Under the pieces are notes generated by a model, which was not told the DNA's origin, did not search any database, and saw only the letters and a program-made list of their open reading frames with translations. From Anaerocolumna sedimenticola (lineage in GTDB: Bacteria > Bacillota > Clostridia > Lachnospirales > Lachnospiraceae), in contig NZ_CP048000.1 of NCBI RefSeq assembly GCF_009931695.1, positions 4,358,501 to 4,422,500 of the forward strand: DNA of 64,000 bases, given 5' to 3'. A program made the position numbers and the translations under genes. This document shows, piece after piece, positions 63,863 to 64,000 of the stretch. Position 1 is the first letter of the stretch. Each line of letters starts with the position of its first letter.

Positions 63863-64000
63863 AAGTCAAGAACTATTTAGCGTATCAGAACTATACTGTT
63901 ATCAGCGGTACGTTACATGAGCAACTTTAAATAATATTGGTTGGCATAAAATAGTCCATATTAAAACCTATATACCTTAATAATAGAATCAGATATTGTT

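Overview
The window looks like a chromosomal segment of a low-GC, anaerobic, spore-forming Firmicute, most likely a Lachnospiraceae-type Clostridium relative. The support is a Csp-type protease next to a SleC-like cortex-lytic enzyme (clostridial germination), pyruvate formate-lyase with its activase, an argCJBD cluster, comEA/comEC, two OmpR-type two-component systems, tmRNA, and strong AGGAGG ribosome binding sites in an AT-rich background. Species cannot be fixed from sequence alone.

Bases 1-15.9 kb are a prophage or phage-derived element. A leftward block (8.5 kb down to 1) carries a DUF4406-like protein, a P4-type primase-helicase, a VRR-NUC nuclease, a SNF2 helicase, a DUF1492 sigma-like protein, an HNH nuclease, the terminase small subunit, a ParB-methyltransferase fusion and a second HNH gene cut by the window edge. 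A rightward block (8.7-13.5 kb) carries DUF2800, DUF2815 (ssDNA-binding-like), a homing endonuclease and a family A DNA polymerase. The two blocks diverge from a region packed with inverted and direct repeats. A broken regulator gene and an XRE repressor close the element. The SNF2 helicase has a 4-base insertion exactly in its Walker A motif. No integrase, capsid or lysis gene is in the window.

Bases 16-23 kb hold a frameshifted RACE-type ferredoxin/ASKHA activator, a frameshifted GNAT acetyltransferase, and a germination-like set (S8 protease, amidase, SleC-like protein). Hairpin-rich non-coding DNA follows and abuts a comEC gene lacking its last domain segment.

Bases 23-31.6 kb: comEC, a GerMN lipoprotein, a histidine kinase/response regulator pair, comEA, a small DMT transporter, and a TetR regulator with a small membrane protein, both preceded by matching operators. 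Bases 32-39 kb: argC-argJ-argB-argD and maf leftward, argG rightward. Bases 39.5-49 kb: a YbjQ-like protein, a frameshifted alpha/beta hydrolase, a REC-GGDEF protein, a HAD phosphatase, pflA-pflB, and an amino acid ABC transporter. Bases 49-61.7 kb: transporters (SLC13-like, MntP, split ThrE), two histidine phosphatases, rlmH, a PH-domain protein, a second two-component system and a cyclophilin lipoprotein. Bases 61.8-64 kb: a dead Gfo/Idh oxidoreductase gene, ssrA (tmRNA), a 55-residue protein and a decayed ORF.

Two patterns cut across the window. First, six frame breaks in four otherwise well-kept genes are each repaired by adding one base to a homopolymer (five G-runs, one T-run), which suggests either systematic undercalls in this assembly or a slippage mutation signature. 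Second, a family of intergenic palindromic elements lacks any transposase; two copies (43.1 kb and 60.65 kb) share the same ends.
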